DNA of 64,000 nucleotides from Owenia fusiformis (Eukaryota > Annelida > Polychaeta > Sabellida > Oweniidae), in the NCBI GenBank assembly GCA_903813345.2, contig CAIIXF020000001.1, positions 49,679,885-49,743,884 on the forward strand, written 5' to 3'. The notes below the pieces were generated by a model. The model did no database searches, was not told where the DNA came from, and saw only the letters and a program-made list of their open reading frames with translations. Within the stretch, counting starts at the first letter, position 1. The number at the start of each line of letters is the position of its first letter. Positions 62,869-64,000 of this stretch are shown in pieces. Made by a program: the position numbers and the translations under genes.

Positions 62869-63264
62869 CTGAAATAAAACATGGAGATGTGTATAAAGAA
62901 TGGAAAAAGAATGACACTGAAGTACTGTTTTTGGAATTATTTTAGAAATGAAATGGTGAAGTGCTACACCCCAGTTTAACATTCATGATTCCCTAAATGA
63001 GATCATCTTGGATTTCCAAGAGCTGAAGTTTCTTTCATGCTTTGGAATTAGATGCCTAAATTCCTTTCCAAATCCTTGAGAAAATGCTTTATGCGTTTGC
63101 ACCACCTATATTTTCTGGAAAAGCACACCCCTTTTTCAAATATGGTTTGACTCCCCTGCAACACATCATTATAACTGAATTGAAAAGTGTGATGACCAGT
63201 GAACAACGTCAAACAATATTTGTACAAATGAAGTTTACATGTATTTCATAGCAATTCTTCTTAC

Positions 63265-63437
63265 CAACAGAATTAACCACTTGAGTGAGTAGATTAATGG
63301 CTTCAAGTGGACAGTCCTTCTGCTTGTAGAAGGTCCCCAGTGTGCCTTTCATGATGAGTTGATAGTTACTCTGGGGAGATGTACATATCTGCAGCATCTG
63401 CAAGCCTTGCTTCATTAACACTTCTCCTTCTTCATCC
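63265..63437 (-). CDS. Internal exon of the same - strand gene
   Basis: It codes DEEGEVLMKQGLQMLQICTS, then a segment with YQLIMKGTLGTFYKQKDCPL and EAINLLTQVVNSV, again alternating helices. The acceptor on the - strand is AACTTAG and the donor is G|GTAAGA. Its phase (one base in, one base out) fits both neighbours. It is 173 nt long. Confidence 0.82.
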
Positions 63438-63684
63438 CTAAGTTAGTAATATAAATATTATATACCATTGCCCTGACACTCATGAGTGTATTTTCACCAA
63501 CAATAATATCAATTGTATTAAAATCTGCTTTTTCAATTAACAAAATATTATTCAGTACTACGGATACAACATCTATATAGGATAATTCAAATAATACTAA
63601 TTATCATTGGAAATGACTTTGTTACATACTTAGAGAAGACACAAGGTATTTTTGATATTAGTAAAAGTTAGTGTTTAAACTTAC

Positions 63685-63696
63685 CTCTCTTCATCC
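63685..63696 (-). CDS. 12-nt microexon of the - strand gene
   Basis: Between the acceptor CTGTTTTACAG and the donor GTAAGT, both strong, lie just 12 nt, GGATGAAGAGAG. In the frame of the next exon this adds four residues, D-E-E-R, before D-E-E-G. It is frame-neutral, so it can be included or skipped. It repeats the first nine bases of the next exon. Confidence 0.6.
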
Positions 63697-64000
63697 CTGT
63701 AAAACAGAGAGAATATGTGTTATAATATATGCAGTGCAATTATTGATATAGATGAATTTATACAATTTAGGTAGTAAGCTAGCACCCAAAAATGTATTAG
63801 TTCGTGAACAAATTGAAATTACTTATTTCTTATGTATTTTTATGTGATACTTCAGAAAATTTTTGTCTGACGCGCCATATCCGGGGCGAAAACTGTCAAA
63901 ATAGGGTTTTCGACCCTAAAATGGAAAATTACAGGGGGTACTTTATCATCATTGAATATATCATTCAGTTGGTCTTCAATCATCATGATAATTTTGTTGA
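63697..64000 (-). other. Probable intron at the window edge
   Basis: No further exon of the - strand gene is evident up to the end. The sequence is AT-rich apart from a short CpG-bearing stretch at about 63870-63890. Confidence 0.4.

Overview
The window is eukaryotic, AT-rich animal DNA, most likely from a marine invertebrate. Coding sequence is broken by many GT-AG introns, the intergenic and intronic DNA is full of small non-autonomous transposons and minisatellites, and no bacterial or viral gene is visible. The species cannot be fixed from the sequence. The modular repeats (a terminal hairpin, then ATATTGTC, a simple repeat and tandem core units ending in GGCCATTTTG) resemble repeats I associate with mollusc and other marine invertebrate genomes; that is an impression, not a search result.

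One gene dominates. A microtubule-associated serine/threonine (MAST) kinase runs on the + strand from a first coding exon at 18531 to a stop at 56021. I could join 23 exons with consistent splice phases. They give a 1452-residue protein: a basic/acidic N-terminal exon, a microexon carrying the MAST signature KEISFSRRGS, the Ser-rich and helical MAST N-terminal domain, a complete AGC kinase domain (Lys489, Glu508, HRD 581-583, DFG 601-603, APE 641-643), the AGC tail, a disordered linker, a PDZ domain (about 1043-1130) and a Ser/Pro/Arg-rich tail with a striking His-rich tract. At least one alternative first exon (32681-32853, behind a TATA box) fits the phase of exon 3. A promoter-like block with a tiny exon (about 13930-14100) fits the phase of exon 2.

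Layout: 1-13.9 kb has no gene I can recognise and holds several MITEs and degenerate minisatellites, including a 1295-bp transposon with perfect 44-bp terminal inverted repeats at 11225-12519. 13.9-56.0 kb is the MAST gene. 56.0-58.6 kb is its probable 3' UTR with a 19-bp minisatellite. 58.9-60.5 kb is a second copy of a 1.68-kb repeat that also sits in MAST intron 20. 60.5-62.6 kb is AT-rich intergenic DNA. 62.6-63.7 kb holds the last three exons of a gene on the - strand, convergent with MAST, coding for the C-terminal part of an unidentified helical, perhaps TPR-like, protein; its 5' part lies outside the window.

The most unusual structure is in MAST intron 11. A 67-bp unit straddling the intron-exon boundary of the exon that carries the catalytic lysine has been tandemly amplified without any net length change (22 x 67 = 1474 bp), giving 22 decoy 3' splice sites, each followed by the first codons of the exon and then an in-frame stop. 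Other MAST introns also have tandem repeats placed at or near a 3' splice site. Further points are a family of about 30-bp perfect-hairpin insertions flanked by 8-bp target duplications (three copies), two MITE families with 5-bp target duplications, and a transposon whose ends look like those of Transib/RAG-type elements.
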